DNA of 46,404 bases from Schoenoplectus triqueter (GCA_964058805.1 CAXKVV010000357.1:1-46404); one strand, 5' to 3'; shown: positions 22,082-33,005, numbered from the stretch's first letter. Numbers and translations are program-made. Notes: a model not told the origin generated them from the letters alone.

Positions 22082-24160
22082 TTACAATTTCTTGCCATCA
22101 TCATCTCTCACCTCCTCTAGTGCCTTCATCTTGCGGTAACCTTTGTCTGTGCCAAAGATCCTGCTCCAATATTAATTAATTCATTAATGAATTATAACAA
22201 TCAATTGAACTATCTACTGAGATAAAAGGGATATTAAATCCTCATGCAGCAATCCACTTTTCTGAACATGATGGGATAATGAAAGAGAATTAACAAAAGA
22301 TAGTGCGTACCAATCCATGTAAGTAAAAGTAGAAGAGTAATTGCCAGACTTGGTATACAGCACCCGGTGATGATAATCATGAAAATCAGACCTACATTAC
22401 AGATTCAGAAAGGAAAAATGCATTAGTCCATTCAAAAACAATGATTTCGTGCACAGGAAATGAATGATTTCATACCCCATTGGATATGGTGTAGTTTTTC
22501 CTCAAAAAGAAAATATTTGGTACAAGCATAATGGCAAACGTTCCAAACTAAATGGAGCAAACTCTTCTATTGGGTTTCATTTGTAGCCTACCCCAATTTA
22601 TTTGGGATTAAAGGCTTTGTTGTTGTTGTGTGTGTGTGTGTGTGTGTCAGTATGTGCTACAATTGGTGGAAAAACCCTCGACTGACAAACAGGTGAATTG
22701 GAAATTACACACCCTTTGCAATCGGCCTTATTTGTTAACTCAGACAAATTTCATCATACTTGCAACCAATACCCAGGAATGTGCCATGAATTTCATCAGT
22801 GATTCTTCCTTGTGAAGGAAAGAAAAAGAGGGCAGGAAGAGGGAACAGACCCGCCATAGAGAGGCAAGAAGTTAGAAGGGCTCCACGGGAAGTGGTAGCC
22901 ACTGTGGCACTCCACCGTCTCTAGAATCCTCAGAACCATCCAGAGCCACAGTGTGAACAGATGCGGGCCTGTGAGCGCAGGGCCTATTATTGTTGCGAAC
23001 CCAAGAAACAGAATCTCAGCAGGATGTGCATACTCAGATGTGAGCCCAAATGGTGTAGCATATCTGTAAATTCATATTGTTAAAATTAGATGAGTCACAC
23101 CGCTCAATAATAATACTTTGTATTTGAAATGTTTGCAACAACAGATGAGAAGAATTCAGCCAACATTATTTTAACATGACTTAGTTGCCAAAATGGCAAA
23201 GGAAAAAAAAAACAGGAAGGGAGGGGAAAGTATGATGGCACTCACTCATGGTGAACACTGTGGACATGCTTGTAGAGCCACTTGGTGTGTAATGCACGGT
23301 GGCCCCAGTAAAAGACAAAATCCTCCAAAATGAAGTAGAACAGGACCTGAGATACAACAACTGACCTACAAACCGAAAAGTGTGTGCCGCCACCATGTCA
23401 GAATAACAACAGCACAATGTCAATGTAGTTGGATTTCCTTTGTAGCATACAAAAAGCAACAACAAACAGCAAGAGTAAGTTGTTACCAGGGAGGCAAAGG
23501 GAGAGAGCTGCGCATGCCCATGAACTTGAAGGTGGGATAGGAGACAGCCATGACAGGCAGGTTGACACATAGATGGTACATGATCAGCCGCCACACACAT
23601 CTGTCCTGATATGATGGTGTGTTGGTTTTATTCTACATTGAATAACAAATATGAGAGAAGCCCATAAAAAGATGCTGGTAGAGATTAAGTGCATCAATAG
23701 ACCGTTGGTGAAACCAATTTAGTACAAGGGAAGGAGGAAAAAGTAGAGAATGAACCTGAATCTTGTACTTGGAGAAGAGGCCAAAGCGCTCAAAATAGAG
23801 AGAGGGGAGGCCGGAGAAGAAGAAAACGCTCTCATGGAGGATGAAGGTGCCGACGGTGGCGAGTTGAAATTCAGTGAAATTGGTAGTGAGAAACTGCAGA
23901 GAAAGAGGGAATGAATGAATGATGGAAGTAAAGTAAAGTAAAGTAAAGTAAAGTAAGGTAAAGGGATTTGATCTGAAACGGATCAGAAGAAGAGAGATGG
24001 AATGAATGAAGGAATCTGACACTGATAAGTGATAATAAAAGGCGAAAGGGAAGCAAGAGAGGAGAAAGTAAAGCTCTGGTGGGTGGAAAAGGAGGAGAGG
24101 GGAGGGGAGGGGAGGGCGCACCTGCCAGGCAGATTGGAGAAGAGACGCCATGGTCGCCAT
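22082..24160 (-). CDS. SMO2-like: C-4 methylsterol oxidase, SMO2-type
   Basis: Seven exons join with matching phases: 24160-24122, 23893-23756, 23632-23487, 23365-23246, 23063-22851, 22391-22311 and 22160-22082. The product is 271 residues, normal for the family. It is an ER membrane non-heme di-iron oxygenase that starts removal of a sterol C-4 methyl group. In plants SMO2 acts on the 4-alpha-monomethyl sterols late in the pathway. Histidine motifs are all present: HRALH (130-134), HSVHH (143-147) and HDYHH (223-227). FATIIGPALTGPHL and LWLWMVLRILETVE form membrane segments. The end FGTDKGYRKMKALEE is typical of SMO2. MATMAS at 24160 is the first in-frame ATG of the set; MAS at 24151 is an alternative, and the family often starts MAS. 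Intron 5 (22392-22850) holds a SINE-tail-like fragment. Confidence 0.95.
22574..22650 (+). mobile_element. 3' tail of an Au-type SINE in SMO2 intron 5
   Basis: The words GTAGCCTACCCCAA, TTTGGGATTAAAGGC and TTTGTTGTTGTTG match the 3' end remembered for the plant Au SINE family, which ends in TTG repeats. Here the tail has extended into a (TG)n run (about 22629-22647). Only about the last 60-75 bp are recognisable; no tRNA-like promoter boxes were seen upstream, so the copy is 5'-truncated. It is opposite in strand to SMO2. Confidence 0.6.
23927..23962. repeat. (GTAAA)n microsatellite in SMO2 intron 1
   Basis: About seven GTAAA pentamers within the first intron of the sterol oxidase gene. Confidence 0.75.
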
Positions 24161-24171
24161 GGAATGAATGG

Positions 24172-24207
24172 ATTTGGCTTTGGCTTTGGCTTTGGCTTTG
24201 GCTTTGT
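24172..24207. repeat. (GGCTTT)n hexamer run in SMO2 5' leader
   Basis: Six GGCTTT units lie 12-47 bp upstream of the ATG at 24160. On the minus strand they read (AAAGCC)n, open in the SMO2 frame as alternating Ala/Lys but without an upstream ATG in good context, so they are leader, not protein. A (CCCT)n run (24284-24308) and (ATTATTGTTAT)-like repeats (24326-24380) follow further upstream. Confidence 0.7.
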
Positions 24208-24779
24208 AAATCGAATCCAAATATGCAATGCTGAATCCTGGCTGAATTTGGCGTTGGCGCTGTTGGTACTGGTATTATTAACGCTCCCTCCCTCCCTCCC
24301 TCCCTCCCTACTATCTATAATCTATTATTGTTATATTATTGTTATATTATTGTTATATTATTGTTATATTATTGTTATTGTTAACTAAGAAAGGAAAATG
24401 TAAGTGCTCAGCTTTGTTCTATCGACGGTTGACGTGGATTTTACATGTTGCAGAAATGATTTTGAAAAACCCCATAAAATAAAATAAAAACAGCGCTAAA
24501 AACGGGAGGATGGTTGCTAAATTAAATGCTGGTGCTCCGGTTTTGGATGATGACCTCACAATATATATAGAGAATTTTCATTCCAAAATGTGCAATGTCA
24601 TTCTCAATTAATCACTTAAATCTTTCTCCACCAAAGAAAAATTAAAATGATGAATCTAGGCAAGTGGAGACTGGGTCCCGCACGACCAGCGAGTATACGT
24701 ATCACTGTCACACTCTGACTGTGTCTGCTCACGTGTACGCATGCATGAATGAGCATCTTTGGTAAGTTCATATAAAGAA

Positions 24780-25045
24780 TTTTATGAACTTAACAATACA
24801 CCAGTTCTATTTCTAAGGTACGTTATAAATTAAATCTACAAACAAATCGATTCAACTTATATAGAATGTTGACAGACGAAATTAGCAATAGATCAGTTCA
24901 GAGTTTAGAAGCAGGTGAAAATAAACTTATAAATAAATCAGTTCAGATTCAAAGGTAGAAGAAATGAACTTACAAACAGAACAGTTCAATTCAAAGTAGA
25001 GGCAAATGCAGTAAAAGATGAACTTTCACACAGATTAGTTCACTT
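24780..25045. repeat. Degenerate tandem repeat, GAACTTACAAACAGATCAGTTCA unit
   Basis: About six copies with a 40-55 bp step (near 24784, 24829, 24884, 24924, 24966 and 25021) share ACTTACAAACA and ATCAGTTCA words. Non-coding. They lie directly left of a foldback core (25050-25345) and may be part of the same element's end. Confidence 0.5.
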
Positions 25046-25049
25046 ATCA

Positions 25050-25345
25050 AATCATCTCCAAATTTTAATTTATCATCCTCATTAAAAAAATTATATGAAA
25101 ATTTTGTGGGATGCAAAAATTTGGAGTGTTTTGAATTTTTTAAGTCACAATTTTTATTTTTTTTAAAATGAAGTTCAAGTATTGAATATATTATTATTAT
25201 TTTTAGAGCTGATTTTCAAAAATTAAAAATCATAACTTAAAAACGTCAAAACATTCTAAATTTTTGCATCCCATAAGATTTTTATATAAAAAAATTAATG
25301 AGTATGATAAATTAAAATTTAGAGAAAATTTGATATATTTTTTAA
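25050..25345. mobile_element. Foldback element core, family B
   Basis: Palindromic over about 300 bp, centre near 25190. The word TTTTGCATCCCATAAGATTT and its inverse sit either side, with TTTTAGAGCTGATTTT in the middle. The same core recurs at about 43490-43790 and, more diverged, at 43925-44240, but the sequence outside the core differs among the three. Non-coding. Confidence 0.6.
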
Positions 25346-25409
25346 ATTAACTTTACAATATTTTTACAATATATATATATATATATATATTAATTTGTCT
25401 GTTGTCACG

Positions 25410-26010
25410 TACATACGACAAACGGTGAGCTTGTGACTGTGAGAGGGCCCATCTCACTGTCATCACCTTGCTAATAGAAACAAATGATAATATATAATTA
25501 ATTAATTAAAAGCTAAACCAATTTTCCTTACTAATTTTTAGATTTAAGGGGCGGGTAAAAGCTTTGTTTTTTTGTGTTTTTATCTTGGTGCAACTTGTAA
25601 AGATAACGACAACACAAGAGCTCTAAACAAAATTTGCAACCCATTCCCAACTATATTTGATTGTCATTGTTATTATATAAAATAAAAACTCGGCACCTAA
25701 GATTCCTGAATGCTCTGCTCCCATGGGACCCACCTTCAATTCACTTTAGTTTTTCTTTCTACTTAAAATAGGGGAAATGTTAACTGTTCCCCATTTATTA
25801 AAGGGAGATGATATCTAGATGTCAAACATTTTTAATACTCGTTAGAACACATATTGTTAAAAAGTTATCGCTACAGATTATGATGATGGGCTGTTTACAT
25901 TATCTTTTATTAACTAATAATTAATTTATTTCAAATTTAAAATTCTTCATAATTGACTTGGATATAAATTATATCTAAGTAAAATATATTATTTATTTAT
26001 AATATGCACC
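25410..26010. other. Intergenic AT-rich DNA with dispersed-repeat fragment
   Basis: No gene recognised. 25905-26005 matches the dispersed repeat at 2829-2995 and 17060-17220. Confidence 0.35.
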
Positions 26011-26014
26011 AGCA

Positions 26015-27110
26015 ATGACCGAAATTTTTTCAGGCCGTAAAATTTATTTTTTTAGGCTACATAGACCGAAATTTTAATTTTAGGCCTTTTTTACTAAATG
26101 CCTGCTAAACATTAAATTCTAAGTAGATGCTGAATAAAATTTTGAAACGAAAAGATATATATAATTTTTTTTTATTATTTTTGGGGGCATTTACAACAAA
26201 TCATTCTTCATTTTAGTTCTTTTGTTGTTGAATTCAGTGATAATCTGTAATCCTTCATTCCAAATTTCACTATTTATAATATGAAAATCATTCCTTCTAA
26301 ATGCCTCAAAGTAATAAATTCTAAATAACTGTCGAATACAATTTTAAAGTGAAAAATAATATTTTTTGTATATTTTTATACGAATCAAAAGAGACCGAGA
26401 TAAAAATTCATTCCTTCTGAACACCCCAAAAATGAAAAATAATTTATTATTTTTCACTTTAAAATTTTGTTAGCATTTTGGGATGTTTAATAAAAAAATA
26501 TAGTCAAAATCAAGCTTTTAAAAAAAAATCAAAAGTTTAAATCATTTTAACCGTTTTAACGGTTTTAACATACTTTGACGTTAAGTTTTTCAAAAAATAC
26601 GGATTTAACGGATTTTCTGTGATTTAGCCATTTTATCTCACATTAAACTCGTTAAAACTGTTAAAATCATTAATTTTAAAAAAACACATTTAACGACTGA
26701 AATATTTTGTTTCAAATCTTAATAATTAGTGACTATAAATTTTTATTTCCTTTTTATTTTTTCAATATTAATTAATACCCTAATAAAAACATGAAGCAAA
26801 TAAATCATATAATAGTTTAGTATAATTTAAAAAATTTAACTTTTAAGTACTTAACTAATGTTATAATTATTATTTTTACTTAATTTAGTAAATTATTAAG
26901 TACTAATGATATGAGAATATATTTCTTAGCCTTTTTAAATATCAATTAGTAGATAAAAAGTGATTGATCATTTTTTTTATTTAACGGTCATGTAAAATCG
27001 TTAACCGTTAACTGATCAGCCGTTGAACTTTTTTTTTAAAAAACTTGGTCGGAATTAAAAAATTCAGACCATGTAGCCGTAATAAAAAAAAATGATGGTC
27101 CGAATTTTTT
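26015..27110. mobile_element. Relative of the 13-kb long-TIR element with altered ends
   Basis: Ends are imperfect inverted repeats: GACCGAAATTTT, GGCTACATAG and GACCGAAATTTTAATTTTAGG on the left, against their inverses around 27040-27110. The interior block 26535-27035 is the reverse complement of 13545-14045 over about 500 bp (TTTAACGGTT, GTTAAATCCG, AATAATTAGTGACTATA, TACTTAATAATT and similar shared words). So the core is common to both elements while the terminal motif changes from GAGTTTAAACTC to CGAAATTT. Non-coding. Confidence 0.6.
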
Positions 27111-27129
27111 TCTTGGCCATCGAAGATTA

Positions 27130-27710
27130 CCCGAACAAAAATATTTGATCCTTGCTACTGCATAAAAAAACAGCCGATCAGACAAATACATGTGAAATAG
27201 TTTAAAACTTTTTTAATTTTTAAAAGAATTTGGAAATTAAGCCCATAATTAGATGTTTGTTTGTTTATGAGGAAATGGAAACTTGGGATTTGAGTCATTT
27301 GACGGAGTAGAAATAGAGGTAGAGAGCAGAAAGGCCGATGCAGGCCCAAACAAACCAAAATTGTGTCATTCATTAGTTAATATTGAATGAGAATAGAGAT
27401 GGGCCATAACATAATCCAATTAGGCAATTATGATAATGAGTACATAAAATAATCCGGATAGGTACTTAACACCAACAATTAACATATTAAAACATCATTA
27501 TATTGGTTTCAGTTACGAAGTTTGTGACATGCATACAGCAAAGATGTTGATTTTAATAAAAGCAACCACAGTTAATTTATACAACTTAATTACTTGATTT
27601 GGTGAGATTGATGCATCTCTCGAAATTGAGGCAACTTCACGCTAGATATATAGTCCAGACAAGGCAAAAAGAACATTCAAAACCACAAAGAAAACATTTA
27701 CTCGTCAAGG
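27130..27710. other. Intergenic, nothing recognised
   Basis: AT-rich; the 72-codon minus ORF at 27155-27373 has no supported identity. Confidence 0.3.
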
Positions 27711-27714
27711 GGGG

Positions 27715-28190
27715 ATGGAAGGTTTAATACCATTCGTGTACCGTGTGATAATCCAATACCGGCGAGGATGGAGCGACTCGCCTTCGTCTTCCTACATAAT
27801 GCTTCCAGGAGATTCTGGAATTAGGTTCCGCACAAGTACACCCGATGCAATGTTCTCTCCTCCTCCTCCTTCTGCTCCGCCAGCAGCCGCCTCAGTCCCT
27901 GCTCCTGGGCCGCAGCAATCTCCCCTCACAAGCCGAACATTCCTGAATTTGGTTTAATTGTCTCATGATCAGAACAGGTGATCAGAACAGGTGTTAATTG
28001 TACTACTTTAATGCTACATTAGTTCTTAATGAGAACCTACATTTTGAGTATAATTCTTTATCTCTTCATCTGTGAAATGAGTATAAAGAAAATCATATAT
28101 TAAAGAGCCAATGCCTGCCCTCAGGAGTGAGATTCTATTCTGAAGAGTGGCTGCTATTGGAGTGCCAATAATGTAGGGGGCATCCTCCAT
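27715..28190 (-). pseudogene. Two-exon gene relic, unidentified
   Basis: Minus-strand 28190-28041 is an open 50-codon exon (MEDAPYIIGTPIAATLQNRI, continuing LLRAGIGSLIYDFLYTHFTD and EEIKNYTQN) with a good donor GTAGG. After an acceptor (AAATTCAG, near 27950) a GC-rich patch contains an alpha-helical Glu/Gln-rich frame (EIAAAQEQGLRRLLAEQKEE) on the same strand. The phases do not join without a stop, so it reads as a broken gene or I have misplaced a splice site. The protein looks real by composition; I do not recognise the family. Confidence 0.4.
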
Positions 28191-28271
28191 CTTTATGAGC
28201 TCGTTATTTGAGATTGGTAATATGACTGAGATTGATATTACTGCTGAGAAATGAGTTTGGGATCTAGGTTG

Positions 28272-28593
28272 CAATTTTTATTATTAATAATTATTATTAA
28301 ATTAATATTATTAAAAATAAGAGTGAGAACCGTAAAATTTCAAATATACGAATGGCAGCGCGCCACTGCTAGTGGCACGTTTCGTCCAAACCCCACGCAA
28401 GTGAGATGGAGAAGCGCTGCGCGTTTTATATATATAAGAAGCAAACGCGCCACTGCAAGTGGCGTGTTTCGTAAAAATAATGAAACGCGCCACTGGCAGT
28501 GGCGCACTACCATTCATATATTTGAAATTTTATATTTCTCACTCTTATTTTTAATAATATTAATTTAATAGAACTTATTATTACTAAAAACTG
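28272..28593. mobile_element. 322-bp MITE with 9-bp target duplication and GC palindromes
   Basis: The direct repeat TCTAGGTTG occurs at 28263-28271 and 28594-28602. Inside, the ends are inverted: CAATTTTTATTATTAATAAT against CAGTTTTTAGTAATAATAAG, followed by a near-perfect inverted repeat through AAATAAGAGTGAGAA and AAATTTCAAATAT. The centre holds three copies of a palindrome GCGCCACTnnnAGTGGCGC with flanking GTTTCGT. The centre is GC-rich, the arms AT-rich. A 9-bp duplication points to Mutator-like transposition. ORFs on both strands through it are palindrome translations. Confidence 0.85.
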
Positions 28594-28609
28594 TCTAGGT
28601 TGAGATGAA

Positions 28610-29600
28610 AGAGTAATTGCAAGTTTTAGTTACTGGCATAATGATGATATGTATGTTTTTAGTGCATTGAATATTAAAATCTGGTATGTAATATGGGTTG
28701 TTTGTAATATGGGCTGAATTTGATTTATAATATTGAATATTGGGTTCTGTTAAACGATAAAAATTTTTTGACCGTTCGGTCGTTTATTTCATTTTAATTA
28801 ACAAAACGGTTAACACACTAAATTACATTTGTGTTTCATTTTTTAAACGGTTAACGAAATAAAATTTTATAATTGTTATTTAAACGAAACAGTTAAGACA
28901 ATTATATATTTTTGTGACCGTTATAATCGTTTGACACCCTAACAGTCTATGTTCCGTTAACTAGCAAACAAAAACCAGCATTGCAAAAAAGAAGAAAAAG
29001 CAAACCCAAGATTTCTGAAAGAGAGTACAGTACGAAGATAATTTAAACAAAGGCACACAAGAACCTCCAATTTTAATAATTTCAATAGTAGCAATATCAT
29101 TATTCCATTACCTAATGAAGTCAGTTAATCTCTAAATAACACAAAACACCTACCCTGATCCTCATTTCAGACTCAAGTCAGAAGAAAAATACTAAGCATA
29201 TTGCCTTACCAAACAATACAAAAAAAAAAACAAAATCAGATTTGTACCAGTACCTATTACTAGAAGAAATAGGTACTGCATTTAAGTATTGTACCCAATT
29301 TAGTACCCCCACAACCACAATATATTGAAACATCTTAATTAATTCAATTACTGCATTTAAGTATTGTACCCAATTTCAGGCTTCATCAGAAAAAAAAAAA
29401 ATCAAAGCCCTCGTATACATGAAAATGAGCACCGCAAACGGTGTACTTACCTTGGTGCGACAACCTCAACCTACATTACATGAATCATACATCACCTCTC
29501 TCCCTCTAATTAATCTATTTACATCTTAACTAATTGTGCACTTCAAATTAATTCATGAAAACATATATAATTAATTCTTTGGAGAATACAGATGGAATAT
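28610..29600. other. Intergenic DNA with a short direct repeat
   Basis: AT-rich. AACGGTTAAC-like words (28750-28930) suggest a decayed element. A 27-bp segment beginning ACTGCATTTAAGTATTG occurs at 29275-29301 and again at 29350-29376. No gene recognised; the right part includes the 3' flank of the DUF620 gene. Confidence 0.4.
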
Positions 29601-29608
29601 ACGCTGGA

Positions 29609-31245
29609 TCAAGGCCTCTCATGCATGACCGCGATCCCAAGCCGATTCCGGCCTTCCGGGTCCTCAGGTTCCTCGCTATTGATTGCCATCACCCTGACCG
29701 GGCCGAACCATGCAGTCGCACCGCCTTGAGCCTTGACTCCACTGAGTGTAAGTGGACATGCATCATCATTTTTTCCAGACACGTCACGACTCCCCCTTTT
29801 CTCCATCTTCTGCTCCTTATTCATCGGCTTCCCTTGCAGCGGCTGATCTTTCAAGTCGGCTGGGGCAAGAAAGCACTCCATGGACAGCCCCACGATGTTA
29901 AAATCCACCTCTTCGATCTCCCACGTCTCCTCCATCAGCGACTTGCTTCTTCCGCTGACCTCGTCCGCCCCGCCGCCAAACCGCAAGAGCGATGCTGAGG
30001 TGCGGCCGGAGTGTGCGATGTTGACGCCATCAATTGTTCTGTAGTCACCAAGAGACGACTCCATGTTTGTTTCCCAGAGGATTGTTTCCTTGTCGTCGAC
30101 ACCGCCTTGGATCTTGAGCAGGTGGCGGTCTTCAATCTGGATGAGCAGGCCCGTCTTCTGGCTGAAGCAGCCCCACATGGTGTGCCGCACCACCTCTGCC
30201 CGGCTGCTGCTCCGTGCACGCAACAAGTCATCCTTGGTATCGACTCGCAGAACAAAGCAGTCATGGCCGGAAACGGTCTTCTCCCCCACCCAGATTGCAT
30301 TGGAGAAGAGGTCGGCCGTTGACCTTGGGTCAAGACCCTGTTGCAAATCATATATAATTAAGCACGATTCATGACTGTTAGAGTCGGACATTATAATTAA
30401 TCCATGCACATGCATGTAACACGTCTCCCAAGCACATGGCCCAAGTCCCAACGTTGCTTCCGATTGAATAATTCTTTTCTAAATCAAACAATCCAAATTC
30501 AAGATAATAGAAAAGATACCTGAATGCACCGGCGGAGGGGTCGGGTTGGGCCGCATGAAGCGTGAGCCTGCTGCCACGGGGTCTGTCGCCAGGCCACCTT
30601 GCCATCGCTGCCAGCGGTGATCTTACATCCGGAGAGGAGCAGCTCGATGCACCAGAGGTTGGGGCGCTGCTGCCAGAGCACGAAGCCGCCCATCTCTCTG
30701 CCACCTCGTGGTGCTGTTGATCTGGCAGTTGATGATGACAACATCTTCGTGTGCAGCTTTCCCATGGCGTACATGCTGCCGACCTTGCCCAGTGCTTCTT
30801 CCCCACCCGCCGCTGCCACGTACTGCTGCACTATGTACTTTGCCGTCGACATCTCCTGCCATACGTACGACATCATTCAATTAATTAATCAACAGAACTT
30901 AATTAACTAATTAAGTTTCCAAGAGCTAGCAAAATTAACAGTGGGGATCACTATTCATTCACTCACAATGGGGTCGTCCTTGATGGCAGTGCCGGTGATG
31001 GAGCTGTGGCACTGGAGGGGATGCGGGAGCAGAGGAGCCCCGAGGACTGCGAGCATGAGCTGTAGCTCAGCCCCACGGCCCAGAGAGGATGGCATGGATG
31101 GTCGGTCCGTGCTCAGCTGGGAGCGCATCCATGCCTTGATGCTCTTCAGCTTGGTACTGCTGCTGCCGGTTTCGTCAGGCAGCGGCACTTCCAGCACTGT
31201 TTCCAATGCATCCTGACGGTCTGAATTTGGGCACAACTTCCTCAT
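29609..31245 (-). CDS. DUF620 family protein, 3 exons
   Basis: Exons 31245-30967, 30855-30520 and 30337-29609 join in phase 0 to 447 residues. The start MRKLCPNSDRQDALETVLEVPLP is the family's usual opening (MRxLCPN...GLETVLEVPIPEE), followed by a variable SIKAWMRSQ region. The DUF620 domain runs from about residue 97 (STAKYIVQQYVAAAGGEEAL) to about 350, with MGGFVLWQQRPNLWCIEL, ADLFSNA, CFVLRV and GLLIQIEDRHLLKI segments. A Lys/Glu-rich linker and a low-complexity tail to RLGIAVMHERP* follow. The biochemical role of this plant-specific family is not established; it resembles a lipoprotein-like or START-like beta fold only by vague analogy, so I give no function. Exons are GC-rich, unlike the AT-rich flanks. 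Confidence 0.9.
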
Positions 31246-31249
31246 GAAG

Positions 31250-32026
31250 CAATGAACAGATGTAGCTAGAAGGAGATTGAGAAAGTCAATTAAGTTGTAT
31301 TAATGTACGGACACGAACAGAGGGAGCTAGCTGGAAGTATATGTATATGTATATGTATATAGGTAGCTTGGGGTATTATTGCATATGCATCATGCATATA
31401 TTGATATATATAGAAGATAGCATGCATATATATTAAATTATTAACATATGATAGATCTCGATCTCAATCGCATTCGACTAGTTAGAAGCAGCTAGCATGC
31501 ATATATTAATTAGTCGTTGGATCTGAAACGGATGGCCCGGATATCATACATCTAGCGATGTGTATATATCTAATGATTATGAACCAATTTTTAGTTTCTT
31601 GGTTCGAAGGTGGAACCAATTCGGAGCTACAAAACGCGAATGAGCATAGCAATTTATTTATCTATTTATTTATTGCAATCGATTCAGTTAGTAGTATATA
31701 CAAGGATGGGGCATGCACATGTGATGAATGCAACAGCCAAACAGATATAACAAAAAGACATTAATTCGGCGCACAACAAAACAAAAACAAAAACAAAAAC
31801 AAAAGAATTCGACTCTCTGCATCAAATGCATGTATATGCTTATTATTTGTCATATATGTTTATATATGTTTATGTAACTAACACATATATATACATTACA
31901 CTTTAACCAAGTGTGTTGTATATATTGCAAGAATAATTAACGCGGCCCGGCCTGGCGCCGCTGCTGGATCAAATTAAGTTTAATTGCTGGTTGAACTTAC
32001 ATAATTATAATTATATGTATCTATAT
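31250..32026. other. Intergenic, DUF620 promoter side
   Basis: TA-rich; a (TATATG)n run at about 31338-31360 and an (AAAAAC)n run at 31779-31803. The 68-codon ORF at 31558-31764 has no supported identity. No TATA box could be chosen with confidence. Confidence 0.35.
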
Positions 32027-32413
32027 GAGTGAAATTATTGTGTTTTGCCAAAAATGATGACTAACGCGTTTTGTACTCAAATTTTTAATTTTTGAATTAG
32101 ATATGAACCGTTTAATATAATCTCTATATCAAAAATGTGTCAGCAAACTAAATTTTAGAATTTTTTTAGATTTTTAATATTTTTTGAATGGAGAGAAAAT
32201 CATTATTCTTGGACGAATCAGAATTCACAAATCAAATCATTTTCTCTCAATCCAAAAAAATAGCAAACAAATTCTTAAAAATATATAAATTGATTTGCTA
32301 ACACATTTTGATATGAATATTAATGATTCAGATAAATTATATCTAGTTTGAAATTAGATTTGAGTCTGAAATACACTGGCCATGGTGTTTCACAAAGAAC
32401 AATATCCTCACTC
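32027..32413. mobile_element. Foldback MITE, family A, old diverged copy
   Basis: Starts GAGTGAAATTATTGTG and ends with a diverged inverse (CCATGGTGTTTCACAAAG...CCTCACTC). Internally it keeps the AAATAGCAAACAAATTC and TTGATTTGCTAACACA type inverted segments. Flanks GTATCTATAT and GTATCTACAT form a 9/10-matching target duplication. Clearly related to 2196-2597 but much older. Confidence 0.7.
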
Positions 32414-32842
32414 GTATCTACATGACATATATACATATATTACAACTATGACGCTCATAGAAGTATGGATTCCTTCCATATTATTAGTACACAAATATAT
32501 CTAATAATATCCAGATTTTTTATTTATATCTCTCAATAAATTATATATATCAAAATTCTATGGAATATATAATTTTTTTGTATTTTTATAATTTCATAAG
32601 TATTAGTTTTATATGTTTAAATATGAATGAAAAATAATGATAAAATAATAAATCTTTTCATATGACAAATAAATTATTTTAAAAAGTTTGAAATAAATAC
32701 AAAACTCTAGAAAAATATATATTATATGAGATTTTGATATAAAATTTTTATTGAAATAATAAATCAAAATTTAGAAATAATTAGATATAATTTTGAGTTA
32801 GAAATCCCTTCATTCTCCAAGAAATATATTTAAAACTATATT

Positions 32843-33005
32843 TAATTAATTAGTTTGTTTGATTCCTTAATTAGACAAAATGCTCCCCGCATTACGCACA
32901 GCATAACATGCATATATTTTCTCCACAGTTTGCCATGTTATGTTGTGCGCAATGTGCGGGGCATTTTGTCTAATTAAGGAATCAAATGAACTAATTAATT
33001 AATTA
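32843..33005. repeat. Near-perfect hairpin, ~70-nt arms
   Basis: Left arm contains GATTCCTTAATTAGACAAAA, then TGCTCCCCGCATTACGCACA and GCATAACATG; the right arm is its near-exact inverse, with a short AT-rich loop (about 32913-32934). Arms differ at only a few positions. The fold is compatible with a young MITE or an inverted-duplication small-RNA precursor; no mature miRNA sequence was recognised. Confidence 0.7.

Noticed and set aside
23181..23600. 139-codon minus-strand ORF in SMO2
   Set aside because: Out of frame with the histidine-motif exon and spans an intron.
23633..24220. 195-codon minus-strand ORF across SMO2 exons 1-2
   Set aside because: Reads through intron 1 including a GTAAA microsatellite; splicing to CAG|TTTCTCACT restores the conserved protein instead.
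29935..30806. Several 100-140 codon ORFs on both strands of the DUF620 gene
   Set aside because: Shadows in GC-rich exons; only the frame giving MRKLCPN...HERP joins across GT/AG introns and matches the family.
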